From CAXKXX01 sp964059975 (lineage in GTDB: Bacteria > Pseudomonadota > Gammaproteobacteria > Enterobacterales > Enterobacteriaceae), in contig CAXKXX010000004.1 in NCBI GenBank assembly GCA_964059975.1, positions 62,001-126,000 on the forward strand: a DNA stretch of 64,000 bases, written 5' to 3'. Positions 47,958-58,047 of the stretch are shown in pieces. Below the pieces are notes generated by a model, which had not been told where the DNA came from, searched no databases, and saw nothing but the letters and a program-made list of their open reading frames with translations. Position 1 is the first letter of the stretch, and every line of letters starts with the position of its first letter. The translations under genes were made by a program, and so were the position numbers.

Positions 47958-50547
47958 GAGGCTAAAAATTCTTTTTATAAATCATATATAAAGAGTGCGA
48001 GCATAAATTTGTAAAGAGACCTTTTCTCGAAACAGTTTATCATTATGATGAGTCCAAGCATCTACGCTAAAACTCGTTCTATACTGTCCGTTCCTAAAAT
48101 AGTATTAAAAATTCGTGAGGGTTCTCACCCAAGCCTTCATCTTCAGTTTATTTCAAATTCTATCAATAAATTTGATAAGAATTATAGTAAGTACGATGAC
48201 TCACTAATAATAGCTATAGGAATATTTTAAATGCTTAAAAGATATCACAAACACTATTATTTTAGAGGTGCTATCAACTATTTAATTGAGAATCTTATAT
48301 CATCAACTCCCGTATTCTTTAGAATTAGTATCTAAAACACCTAGTTCTAGCATATTTGATCCTAATATCATTCCTAAATAAGATTTAAAAGAGGATTGCC
48401 GTCTATAAAACACAGAGTATTTAAAAGATTATTTAAGCATTCTTTTACTAGTTTTATTTTAACTAAAATCCCTATTTAAATAAACTTTCTATTATCTAGG
48501 AACAACATCATTGTGTAATATAAGTAGTAATATAAACTAAGATTTAGCAGATTTTAATGTGGATAAAAACCACAATTACTATTAATCCACAATCTCTACG
48601 TTGCTAAAACTACTACTATAAGTAGTCGGATCTGATAAGTAGTCGGATCTAGCAGTTAGTTTGGTTTCTAATCCCATCGAGCAATTGTTATACTAGAAAG
48701 TTTTTTAAAATCACTAAATACTGCCACATATGCAGATCGAAGGGCGACACCCTGAAAAGCGTGCAAATGGATTAACAAAAATAAAATATCGGGCTATAAA
48801 AATGATTAAAAGTATTGGGATAGGAGAATTATACTAAGATAAGATATTGGGTCTAATGAGAGAAAAATTCATGTGCCCTCTCAGGAGAGGAAACCTTTCT
48901 TCCATATTTTTAATAGAATTTTTACTCTAGTAAGGTTTTAGTATCTATCTAAACTTTTGATACTAAGTCTGCCACTTTTCTATAACGTACACATCTTTAT
49001 AAAATATTCACTCTGTGAAAAGACGAAAATTATGTCAATTCTATAAAGAACAAAATCCTTCTAATTTCTAAATATTTCGTTTATGACAACTATTCTACTG
49101 AGAATAAACATATAAAGTTACAAAATGTAATATAATCCATCTTGATTTATAAATTTCTATATACGCTATCTATTTTATAGATAGCGTCTTATGAGCATAG
49201 AAAAATTCTATAATTCGCTTCTTTCTCCCTATTACCCTAAGAATTTTATTCTTGAAGGTGTTCAATAAAACAGAACGCGTGGATATTCAGCATCACTGAA
49301 CTAAAAGGAAATCTAATTTTTAGGATTAAATGTCATTCAAAATAACGAATTAAAATATATAACTAAAATTAGGATGGGAAAGTATTTTATAAAATTGACA
49401 TTATGGATATAAGTGCCATTTAAAAAGATACTAGTTCAGTATGAACAAAACATAAATACAGATCTTAGAAAGCTTATCATCCCTAGATAGTCTCGATCAA
49501 ATTAGAAATTTAACATTATGATGAATATAATTTTTAGCATCTGTTAATATATGCACCAACAGATGATCTGAATTACTTAATGTGAAAATTCGCTTATCTT
49601 TCATTCAGTCCGACCCCTCATTTAAGGTAATTATTTTATTGATAAATAATTCTCTTCCTCGTTTTAAACTTATAAATCAAGATAAAAAATATTGTTTCTA
49701 ATAATTAGAAATCAAAGAGTGATCTTTAATTATTTGTTATCAATTCTGACTCTCCTACCTGTTCAGGAGGATATTTTATTTTGATAAAGAGGCTAAGACG
49801 ACCGCATATCTATTAGAGGTCGATCGGATTCCTAAAATTTAAGAATATGGAAATCAACTAATTTATAGGGTAAACATTTTCTTTATAAGAAATATTTATT
49901 TATATATAACAAATCTATACTACTTCCAAGATAGCACCTAAACATAAATTGAACTATTAATAAAATCTCCCAAAAAAAGAGAGATTAGATATTATAAAAG
50001 TAAAATTAAGAATCCTAGTCCAAACAAAAATATTAACGTTCTAAAGTAAAACAACTACTACCTTCATAGAACTTGTATATTTTGATATCATGTACATGAT
50101 AAGAATTTAAAATTAACTAGTACCGCTTTAATATTATCTAAATATTTTATTAAATAATAAGTCAATATAAGTATCGTGTGAGTATTTCTATATAGAAATA
50201 GCGTTAAATCAACGCTTAGTAAGCGTGCTTTATCCGATGAATGACATGATTTTACTAAACGCGAGGTAAAAATTTATACAAATAATGTTATGAAGTGAAG
50301 ATCTTAAAATATTATGTTATTAAAAATCATTTATTTCCCTCTACTTTTATTTTATTCGAAACATAGATAGAGAAAATTTTATATATTTATCGTACTTTAA
50401 ATATGTTTCGTATTGAATATTTTTTCTTACTCATTAATATATAATATTAATCATAAATAATATCTGGTTTATAAAATTAACCGGTTACTAAATATCTTTA
50501 GTTTCTATATAACTTAATTTATTCATATTTTATTACTACGAAAAAAA
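47958..50547. other. 2.6-kb gene-free stretch between clsA and yciB
   Basis: E. coli has kch, yciI, tonB and yciA here; none is recognisable. A 61-codon frame at 48045-48230 has no support. Features seen: a 16-bp word (ATAAGTAGTCGGATCT) duplicated at 48618-48633 and 48635-48650, and a 10-bp perfect hairpin ACGCTATCTA/TAGATAGCGT at 49163-49187. Confidence 0.7.
48618..48650. repeat. 16-bp direct duplication, 17-bp period
   Basis: ATAAGTAGTCGGATCT at 48618-48633 and 48635-48650, one base apart, in the clsA-yciB gap. Confidence 0.88.
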
Positions 50548-51105
50548 TTATTGACTTGTTTTGCTATTGAAAATAGATATTTTCTTGTGAATGAAATAAA
50601 TATATATGCTACTAATAAAGGTGAGGAGTAATGTTAAAGCCGTGAGGATAAACACTTTAAAGTTTACCCATGTACTCTGAGGTAGCCAGAAAGCAACATA
50701 GATATTTGTCAAACCGCACATTAAAAAGAATACTGACCAGGAAAGGTTGAGGTTATTCCATGTTTTTTTCGGTAGTACAATCTCTTTATCTAATATGATC
50801 TGCACTAGAGGTTTTTTTAATATAAATTGAGTGATCAGAAGAATAAATGAAAGTAGAGTATAAATTATTGTCACTTTCCACTTTATAAATAAATCGTTGT
50901 GTAATACGAGCGTTAAAGTGCTGAATATTAAGACTATAGTAAAATTGATTATTTCTATTATCCTGTATTTTTTGTATGTCACGTACGTGAATATTAGTAC
51001 CAGTGCTGAAGCAGCAATCATGGCACCGGAAGCAAGATAAATATCGTATTGCTTATAAAAAATAAAAAAGATAATAATGGGAAAAAAATTAAGAAGTTGT
51101 TTCAT
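50548..51105 (-). CDS. yciB: Inner-membrane protein YciB (septation family)
   Basis: 185 residues (E. coli 179). Multi-pass inner-membrane protein linked to cell-envelope integrity and division-site synthesis; exact activity unknown. MKQLLNFFPIIIFFIFYKQYDIYLASGAM, THNDEFIKWKVT-like HNDLFIKWKVTIIYTLL and SWSVFFLMCGLTNIYVAFWLPQSTWVNFKVF match E. coli, with five predicted membrane helices. I use ATG at 51105; an in-frame TTG six bases upstream is less likely. Neighbour of yciC on the same strand, as in E. coli. Confidence 0.93.
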   Translation of the reverse strand: MKQLLNFFPIIIFFIFYKQYDIYLASGAMIAASALVLIFTYVTYKKYRIIEIINFTIVLIFSTLTLVLHNDLFIKWKVTIIYTLLSFILLITQFILKKPLVQIILDKEIVLPKKTWNNLNLSWSVFFLMCGLTNIYVAFWLPQSTWVNFKVFILTALTLLLTFISSIYIYFIHKKISIFNSKTSQ

Positions 51106-51256
51106 GGTCAATCTGTCATCCCTTCATTAGCCGGCAATACTGGTTAATACGCTACTTGTATTACCGGAATCGACTAATTTTAAACTGTAATTAGAATAAT
51201 ATTATATTCTAACTGACTAGTCATTATAAGATGAGAGAATGGATAGAAAAATAAGG

Positions 51257-52042
51257 CTAAATTCTATCTGTTTTGTCATCCATATTAAATTGGAAGCGTG
51301 ATAACATATACAATCGGAATAGATAAATCAATAAAAGAGCAGAAATTAAGTTATTTAGCACAGTAATCATAAGGTTAATAGCGCCAGGAGCTAGCGAGGG
51401 TATGTGGCTAAATAGAAAAAAAAGTAAAAGTTTAGCTGCCAACCAGAATGTCATCGCTGGTAGGATTGCTCGCACATTAGAAAGTGCTATTCTACAGCTT
51501 AACTTAATCGAAAAAAAAATGCCTTTTTTATCGGTAGTCGCGATTATAGATGCCAGAGAGAAGGCAACTGCCATAATTATGCCGGGCACTACTAGCAATC
51601 TCAATCCGAGTTGAATCATTAGGCTACAAATAAATAGTAGCAATGTCAGACGTGGTAATACTAGAGCGGAGCTGCCGATAGCACGTAATGCAGTAGCGCG
51701 CTTTCCCTGAGACGCTAAGCGCAACAGAGTCAGCACTCCTCCAATCAAGAACGCATTACCCACTAATGCGAGGAATGTTGCTGATGCTGATGCCTTTAGC
51801 AAAATTATCTGTTGTTCTGGCGTCATTTGATGAATAAATGCCTCGATATCTACAATATTTGATGTATTGAGACCACCTTTTGTAGTAGTCAGAATCCGGA
51901 ATATTTCGGTTTCATCGCCAAGCATATGGTTGAATAACACGGAGATAGACGCAGTCAATACCACTAGCATTAAAATGCTAGTCATCTGGTTTCGAAAAAA
52001 ATTAAAACTGTCACGGTACAAAATATTGGCCGTGATAGACAT
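51257..52042 (-). CDS. yciC: UPF0259 inner-membrane protein YciC
   Basis: 261 residues (E. coli 247). Multi-pass inner-membrane protein with about six hydrophobic segments, such as SILMLVVLTASISVLF, SATFLALVGNAFLIGGVLTLL and AAKLLLFFLFSHIP; function not established, though yciB/yciC double mutants in E. coli have envelope defects. N-terminal SITANILYRDSFNFFRNQ matches the family. Strong Shine-Dalgarno AAGGAG before ATG. Probably co-transcribed with yciB 151 bp downstream. Confidence 0.92.
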   Translation of the reverse strand: MSITANILYRDSFNFFRNQMTSILMLVVLTASISVLFNHMLGDETEIFRILTTTKGGLNTSNIVDIEAFIHQMTPEQQIILLKASASATFLALVGNAFLIGGVLTLLRLASQGKRATALRAIGSSALVLPRLTLLLFICSLMIQLGLRLLVVPGIIMAVAFSLASIIATTDKKGIFFSIKLSCRIALSNVRAILPAMTFWLAAKLLLFFLFSHIPSLAPGAINLMITVLNNLISALLLIYLFRLYMLSRFQFNMDDKTDRI

Positions 52043-52189
52043 AGATGCTCCTTGAAATTAAGAAAATATAAGAAAATTAGTATTTATTATACTGTATTCA
52101 ACTCCTATTTTGCATCAGATGAATCACGGTATCGTTCGATTAATCTTTTCATTGGCGACTAGATCTAGAGTGATCTTCTGAGTGATGCG

Positions 52190-52241
52190 CGAGACAGATC
52201 TTGCTTACATATTATCGAGACAGATCTTGCTTACATATCAT
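52190..52241. repeat. 26-bp tandem duplication (two copies)
   Basis: A 26-bp unit starting CGAGACAGATCTTGCTTACA at 52190-52215 is repeated at 52216-52241 with one mismatch. Confidence 0.92.
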
Positions 52242-53390
52242 ATAGTGGTGGTCCACATGGGGCGATAAATGCCACTTGAATAATCTATTTTACAAGGTAT
52301 TGTACCTTGGTACACCACTACAATATTTGTAGGAAATACTTTTACGAAGAACGATGTAAGAAGGTCACAGAAAAGTAATTTTTAATATCGCTATCGCGCA
52401 ATTTTGTAATAAATCGCGTCATATTTAATGGGGCTGGCGACTATAATGCGCTCCCCCGTTAGGTTTCGATCTCTATAGATTTAAGATACCACAAAGATTG
52501 GGATGTATCACATTCAGACTATCGGAGGATCGTATGTCAGACTACCCTTATCAATAAACATAACTTAATTAATTTAGAATGAAATATAGGAATGATTTAA
52601 TCTGATACGATAGGCTTATTTATTAAAACTCAAAATTTCTTCCTACGTACTATTAAAGCAGAAATGTATGATCATCTTCTTGGTGTCGCAAGGACAGCGG
52701 TACTGTTTGTCACTGGAAGTGAATTTGCCAATCAATGAAGAGTAATATATTGATCAATTCTAAATGCTGCTTTTAGTTTTTAGAGTATATATAATTCTGA
52801 TATTAATCCCGAGATACTGCGCTTACCGCATCTAAGAAGATGAGTTAGTATATTTTTGATTTATGAGAGCGGACTTACTAAACGACTAAGAGGGATAAAG
52901 CGTTCTATCGCTAAGTTTCAGTAGACATGGGTTTAGCCGTCCCCCGAAGCTTTAGCCACTTTTCAGCACACTAAGTTTAAAAGTTTTAAAAACCGGTGAT
53001 ATACACACTAAATCAAGATTACATTAGAGCATGGATCTTATTTACTTACATTGCTTTTTGCTTATCGAAACCTCTCTTGTTTTATCAGAATTACTCCATA
53101 TTTTTTTGAATTATTCATACATCTTAAAAGAATAAATGCAATAAATTTAGAAATAGATACTGTCTTAGCTAATGCTTAGATATCTTATGACAGTGTGACC
53201 ACATTTTTTATTGTTATAATTTCTACTTTTGAGGGGTCTAACAACATGCTTGGGGGCTTTAGTACGGATAAGATCTTACTAATATGGAGAAGATCTTGAT
53301 GCCTCTAGCACTTAGCCTAAAAGTTTGCTCGCTAGCGCAGTATGTTTATCGTATCCACAGATACGTCCACGTTTGGAGCTAGTTAGTAAT

Positions 53391-53422
53391 GTATCATTAC
53401 TAACTCTTTTTTATAATACGCC
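53391..53422 (+). terminator. Orphan intrinsic terminator
   Basis: AGTTAGTAATG (53391-53401) pairs exactly with CATTACTAACT (53405-53415) over a TAT loop, followed by CTTTTTT. This is a good stem plus T-run on the plus strand, but there is no plus-strand gene upstream for more than 5 kb. It could belong to a lost gene or an unrecognised small RNA. Confidence 0.6.
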
Positions 53423-53662
53423 ACTCATCGCATAAATTTTAGTAAACATTAGGATAGTATTCGTGCGCTGAGTACACTGTACTGACACATCAGTATCTAC
53501 GTTTCTTTTTTTGAAAAAGTTTTTAGATTCGGTAAATCGTATAACGCCTCCCGGGGAACTTTTAGAAGATGCAGATTTATTTATTACATCGGCGGCATTC
53601 TTTTGTATTTTCTACCTATAATTTCTTCAGTCATATGAGTACAGATGTTACGTATCGAATGG

Positions 53663-53700
53663 AGATAAGTGCGTTCTTTTAAGATAAGTGTGCTCTTTTA
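53663..53700. repeat. 19-bp imperfect tandem duplication
   Basis: AGATAAGTGCGTTCTTTTA (53663-53681) is followed by AGATAAGTGTGCTCTTTTA (53682-53700), 17/19 identical. Confidence 0.85.
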
Positions 53701-53768
53701 TAGAAGGTCTAAGATAGTGCGGTAGACATATTGAGCGTCTCTCATAAAATTTTACAAGAGGCGTCTAT

Positions 53769-54485
53769 TTAGCCAGATAAACTGCCTTTTTTAATACGGA
53801 TTAAATTAAGCGCTTCGACTCCTACTGAGAAAAGCATGGCGAAATAAATATAAGCTTTTGGCACATGGATCTGAAGGCTTTCTAGCATTAAAGTAAATCC
53901 TATCAGTATTAAAAATGCCAGCGAAAGTACTTTTACGGATAGATGGCGGTTAACAAAATCTCCGAGTGCCTCTGCTGCATACATCATCGCACCAACAGCT
54001 GATACTACTGCTGTTGTCATAATAAAGAGATGATCGGACAGACACACTGCAGTAATCACTGAATCCAAGCTAAAAATAATATCTAGCAGCATAATTTGTA
54101 TGAGCGAACCTAAAAAGCTATACGCTTGACTCTGCCGATTACCTCTCGGGCTATCAGTGATTTCGAGAATCTCTTTGCTTGCCTTCCAAATTAAAAAAAT
54201 TCCGCCTAAAAGAAATATTAGATCACGTACAGAAATGCTATGAGCTACTATTTTAAATAATGGCTTAGTTAGTTGAATCACCCAGGTGATTGATGCAAGC
54301 AGTCCCATGCGCATAAGCATAGCGGCCCCGAGGCCTAGTCGCCGCGCCTTACTCTGCTGAGCTTTTGGTAGCCTGGAGACTACCATAGAAAGAAAAATAA
54401 TATTATCAACGCCTAGTATGATCTCAAGAATGATCAGCGTACCCAAAGCTAACCAAGCATTGGGATCCATAATCCATTCAAACAT
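53769..54485 (-). CDS. ygdQ: TerC-family membrane protein YgdQ
   Basis: 238 residues (E. coli YgdQ 237). TerC family, seven membrane helices with acidic residues inside them (LEIILGVDNIIFLS and LLDIIFSLDSVITA), a pattern linked to metal-ion transport or resistance in relatives; the specific function of YgdQ is unknown. MDPNAWLALGTL at the N-terminus and HVPKAYIYFAMLFSVGVEALNLI at the C-terminus match E. coli. In E. coli mutH separates it from rppH; here that gap has no gene. Confidence 0.93.
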   Translation of the reverse strand: MFEWIMDPNAWLALGTLIILEIILGVDNIIFLSMVVSRLPKAQQSKARRLGLGAAMLMRMGLLASITWVIQLTKPLFKIVAHSISVRDLIFLLGGIFLIWKASKEILEITDSPRGNRQSQAYSFLGSLIQIMLLDIIFSLDSVITAVCLSDHLFIMTTAVVSAVGAMMYAAEALGDFVNRHLSVKVLSLAFLILIGFTLMLESLQIHVPKAYIYFAMLFSVGVEALNLIRIKKGSLSG

Positions 54486-55452
54486 CGCTTCATACCCTTA
54501 ATAAAACATAAAAAATAATTATACGCATTTATCTTAGTATCAACACGGAACTACTAATATTTTCCTAAATAAAAATATTTTATTCTAACCTAGCGAAGTT
54601 ACACCCAAACACACCCCTAGTATCCTACACCGAGTAGCTACTCGGTGTAGGATACTAGGGTTAGCATCTATCTTTCTTTAGGTTTTTGGAGATTCAAATA
54701 CTTGAATAATTTCTATTGGTTATTTAATGAAAGCAACAATAAGGATAAAAGTATTTTATATAAACTCTATGTGCTTTTTAAAACCTTCATGTGTTTACTT
54801 TTAGTTCTGACCTTCTTGGCTTTACATAGCCTTAAATAGCTGTGTGATTTTTAAATAGTTTTTAATTTTTCTAGGCGATCAAGCTATTTTATATGCTAAT
54901 TATTCGCGCAAAAATCAGTTGATAGTCGCTAAAATTTTACTTTTTGATAGATTAAGGGATAAACCAAAAATTGCTCAATAACTAGTTCGATTGACAGATT
55001 TAATTCTTATGATGCTTGAAAATTTATTGAATTTTTAGGTTTTGCGCAGAGTTACTTATGAAGATCAGTCACTCTATTTAGAATTTATTCATAAGATCTT
55101 TAATCTAACCAACTCCATACTCTTAGCTTATTCATAGACCGTATGATCATATTATTTTTTATTTTTTATATACTTAATATTAAATTTATTTAAATAAAAC
55201 TTTTACACACATGAAAACTTTTATGACTTCTCGTTAAGATTCTTACGTCTCTATTTATAAATAAATTCAATAAGATGGTTTACAGTACCCATCTGTCTTT
55301 ATAATAACCACAACTTTATGCTTACTCATAAGCTGCATTCAATTTGTTTACTGTATAGGGTATTTTAAATCAGCAGTTTACCACTTATAACTTGTGTGAA
55401 AGAATTAAAACATTTATTAAGTATACTCAATTAGGACTGTCGAGGTAATACG
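54486..55452. other. Gene-free stretch in the mutH slot
   Basis: E. coli order is ygdQ-mutH-rppH. The 967 bp here, roughly enough for mutH, shows no open frame for it. Apart from the 46-bp palindrome at 54615-54660 I see nothing. Confidence 0.7.
54615..54660. repeat. 46-bp perfect palindrome
   Basis: From CCCTAGTATCCTACACCGAG at the left end, bases 54615-54637 are the exact reverse complement of 54638-54660, with no spacer. It lies 130 bp upstream of the ygdQ start, without a T-run. The longest perfect palindrome noted in the window. Confidence 0.92.
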
Positions 55453-55938
55453 GTGATCGATAATGATGGCTACCGACCGAATGTTGGCATCGTAATCTGT
55501 AATCGTAGGGGTCAGGTTTTATGGGCCCGACGTCATGGTCAGAACTCCTGGCAATTTCCTCAAGGTGGCATTAAATGTGGAGAAGCTCCAGAACAGGCAA
55601 TGTATCGTGAGCTATTCGAAGAAGTAGGTTTAAGAAAAAAAGATGTACATATCTTGACTTCAACTCGAAATTGGTTGCGTTATAAGTTGCCAAAACGCTT
55701 GATACGACGGGAAACTAAGCCGATTTGCATCGGACAAAAACAGAGATGGTTTTTATTAGAATTGATTTGTAGCGACACCGATATCAATATACAGCGTAGT
55801 TCATTGCCTGAATTCGATAGCTGGTGCTGGGTGAGCTTTTGGTATCCGATACGTCAGGTAGTACCGTTTAAACGGGACGTCTATCGTTGGATGATGAAGG
55901 AGTTCGCCGCGACCCTAATGTCTTTAGACGTACCGTAA
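55453..55938 (+). CDS. rppH: RNA pyrophosphohydrolase RppH
   Basis: 161 residues (E. coli 176). Removes pyrophosphate from 5'-triphosphate mRNA ends, starting RNase E-dependent decay. Nudix box G38-x5-E-x7-RELFEEVGL (residues 38-60) is complete; STRNWLRYKLPKRLIR, CIGQKQRWFLLEL and WVSFWYPIRQVVPFKRDVYR match E. coli. The C-terminal tail after MSLD is shorter by about 15 residues. Start GTG at 55453 with GAGG upstream. ptsP, which follows in E. coli, is absent. Confidence 0.96.
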   Translation: MIDNDGYRPNVGIVICNRRGQVLWARRHGQNSWQFPQGGIKCGEAPEQAMYRELFEEVGLRKKDVHILTSTRNWLRYKLPKRLIRRETKPICIGQKQRWFLLELICSDTDINIQRSSLPEFDSWCWVSFWYPIRQVVPFKRDVYRWMMKEFAATLMSLDVP

Positions 55939-56214
55939 GAATAAATATTTTTACGATAAAAAAGTCAATTTAAATAAGCGATACACTTAACTCAACCACA
56001 TCTAGATTCCTGCTATAACTAATAAAAAAGATGCGCTAGATATCTTAGTTAATAAAGCTTGTGTCGCACAATGGGTAAGGAGATTCACATTTCGTCGTCT
56101 GACGGGCCGATCATGACCCCGAAAAGCTGCGTAATTAGGCTAATTTTTTAGTTTTGATTATATACTCAGCGAGGTTTACAGGTGGGGGTCGATAAATTCG
56201 ACTAATATGAAAAA

Positions 56215-56266
56215 TTATTCTAATCTTACATGCGTTATTGAAATAACACATGTAAGATTAGAATAA
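56215..56266. terminator. 18-bp-stem inverted repeat after rppH
   Basis: TTATTCTAATCTTACATG (56215-56232) pairs exactly with 56249-56266. After one C-A mismatch, GTTATT pairs with AATAAC inside the loop, extending the stem to about 25 bp. No T-run follows. Confidence 0.6.
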
Positions 56267-56299
56267 AAGTATCCTCCATCTAGCTATCAATTTCGATCT

Positions 56300-56333
56300 G
56301 CAGATGTGAGACGCTAGGCGCTCTCACATCTGC
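56300..56333. terminator. 12-bp-stem inverted repeat before lgt
   Basis: GCAGATGTGAGA (56300-56311) pairs with TCTCACATCTGC (56322-56333); CGC/GCG in the loop can add three pairs with a bulge. It ends 42 bp before the lgt ATG and may be a transcription end or a leader structure. Confidence 0.5.
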
Positions 56334-56375
56334 CATTTCATAATCGGAAAAATAACAGAAATATTATGGTGATAG

Positions 56376-57233
56376 ATGATTACTAACTATCTAGAATTTC
56401 CTAAATTTGATCCAATTATTTTTTCTATCTACTCGATTTCTCTACACTGGTACGGCCTAATGTACCTATGCGGATTTATTTTTGCAATATGGCTCGCACG
56501 TCGGCGAGCACGCTCTCCTCATAGTAGCTGGGATCAGGGTGAAGTGGAAAATCTTCTGTATTACGGATTCCTGGGGGCTTTTATTGGTGGTCGAGTGGGC
56601 TACGTGCTATTTTATAATTTTCGGCTATTCTTGGATGAACCCTCATACTTGTTCAAAGTATGGGAGGGAGGTATGTCTTTCCATGGTGGACTAATTGGAG
56701 TGATCCTAGTAATTGCCCGAACTGCATATCATACTCAGCGTCATTTCTGTCAAATATCTGATTTTATTGCTCCTTTAATCCCATTTGGCCTCGGAGCTGG
56801 TCGCTTCAGTAATTTTATTAACGGCGAATTGTGGGGACGTGTAACTACTGTCCCCTGGGCAATTTTATTTCCAGGATCACGTGGCGAAGATATACTGCTT
56901 TCTGCAACCGATGCGACAATGCTTTCATTATTGAATCAGTATGGCGCACTTCCACGTCATCCATCTCAGTTATATGAGCTTTTTTTAGAAGGAATAGTGC
57001 TATTTATTATACTAAATATCTTTATTCGTAAAAAAAGACCTCAGGGGGCTGTATCTGCTTTATTTCTAGTCAGCTACGGAGCTTTTCGTATTTTTGCTGA
57101 AATATTCCGTCAACCAGACGCGCAGATCGGTCTCTTTAGCAATACAATTAGTATGGGGCAAATCCTATCTATCCCTATGGTGATAGTCGGTATCATGATG
57201 ATGGCTTTAGCATACCGGCGCATACAGAAGTAA
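56376..57233 (+). CDS. lgt: Prolipoprotein diacylglyceryl transferase
   Basis: 285 residues (E. coli 291). First enzyme of lipoprotein maturation, moving diacylglycerol from phosphatidylglycerol to the lipobox Cys; needed here for LpoB and BamD. Seven membrane helices. Key residues keep E. coli numbering: His103 in SFHGGLIG, Arg143 and Asn146 in GAGRFSNFINGELWG, Glu151. Within that signature LG is changed to FS (144-145). Start chosen by alignment; Shine-Dalgarno is weak. thyA starts 19 bp after the stop, the same pairing as in E. coli. Confidence 0.96.
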   Translation: MITNYLEFPKFDPIIFSIYSISLHWYGLMYLCGFIFAIWLARRRARSPHSSWDQGEVENLLYYGFLGAFIGGRVGYVLFYNFRLFLDEPSYLFKVWEGGMSFHGGLIGVILVIARTAYHTQRHFCQISDFIAPLIPFGLGAGRFSNFINGELWGRVTTVPWAILFPGSRGEDILLSATDATMLSLLNQYGALPRHPSQLYELFLEGIVLFIILNIFIRKKRPQGAVSALFLVSYGAFRIFAEIFRQPDAQIGLFSNTISMGQILSIPMVIVGIMMMALAYRRIQK

Positions 57234-57252
57234 GCATTACTATGAGGAATCA

Positions 57253-58047
57253 ATGAAGCAGTACTTAGACCTAATGCATAAGGTATCTACTGAAGGTACT
57301 TTTAAATCTGATCGAACCGGAACTGGCACTCTTTCAATTTTTGGCCATCAGATGCGTTTTAATTTACAGGAAGGCTTTCCTCTAGTTACTACTAAAAAGT
57401 GTCACCTACGCTCTATTATTCATGAGTTATTGTGGTTTTTACATGGTGATACAAATATCGCTTACTTACGTGAAAATAACGTGAGTATCTGGGATGCGTG
57501 GGCAGATGAAAAAGGCGATCTTGGTCCGATCTATGGGAAGCAGTGGTGTGCTTGGAGTGCCGATAATGGTCTTCAGATTAATCAACTAAATAACGTAATT
57601 CAACAGTTAAAAGAGGAGCCAGACTCACGGCGTATTATAATATCCGCATGGAATGTCGGCGATTTAAATAAAATGGCGCTAGCACCTTGCCACGCACTCT
57701 TTCAGTTCTATGTAGTCAAAGGCACATTGTCCTGCCAGCTATATCAGCGCTCATGTGACGTGTTCCTTGGGCTGCCATTCAATATCGCCAGTTATGCAAT
57801 ATTAACGCATATGCTAGCACAGCAGTGCGATCTGGAGGCGGGTCATTTTATTTGGACCGGAGGAGATACTCATTTATACTGTAATCACATAGAGCAGACG
57901 CAACTACAGTTAACGCGGAAACCAAAGCCGCTACCGAGGCTAGTTATCAAGCGTAAACCAGCTTCCTTATTTGATTATTGCTTCGAAGACGTTGTTATTG
58001 AAAATTACGAACCACACCCAGAAATCAAGGCACCGATAGCAATTTGA
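57253..58047 (+). CDS. thyA: Thymidylate synthase
   Basis: 264 residues, the E. coli length. Methylates dUMP to dTMP using methylene-tetrahydrofolate; the product feeds Tmk at the left edge of the window. Catalytic Cys146 in LAPCHALFQFYV, phosphate-binding QRSCDVFLGLPFNIASYA, and the C-terminal EIKAPIAI closing over the site. Shine-Dalgarno TGAGGA before ATG. Operon with lgt. Confidence 0.98.
   Translation: MKQYLDLMHKVSTEGTFKSDRTGTGTLSIFGHQMRFNLQEGFPLVTTKKCHLRSIIHELLWFLHGDTNIAYLRENNVSIWDAWADEKGDLGPIYGKQWCAWSADNGLQINQLNNVIQQLKEEPDSRRIIISAWNVGDLNKMALAPCHALFQFYVVKGTLSCQLYQRSCDVFLGLPFNIASYAILTHMLAQQCDLEAGHFIWTGGDTHLYCNHIEQTQLQLTRKPKPLPRLVIKRKPASLFDYCFEDVVIENYEPHPEIKAPIAI

Larger units (their letters stand above)
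52043..53768. other. 1.7-kb gene-free stretch between yciC and ygdQ
   Basis: No gene. It contains a 26-bp tandem duplication at 52190-52241, a 7-bp hairpin CAAGGTA/TACCTTG at 52293-52309, an orphan terminator-like hairpin at 53391-53422, and a 19-bp imperfect tandem duplication at 53663-53700. This is also a synteny break: yciC and ygdQ are far apart in E. coli. Confidence 0.7.
55939..56375. other. Short gene-free stretch in the ptsP slot, with two strong hairpins
   Basis: The 2.2-kb ptsP gene found here in E. coli is gone and only 437 bp remain. Two inverted repeats (56215-56266 and 56300-56333) fill much of the right half before lgt. Confidence 0.75.

Noticed and set aside
48045..48230. 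61-codon frame upstream of clsA
   Set aside because: No ribosome binding site and no resemblance to kch, yciI, tonB or yciA expected in this area.
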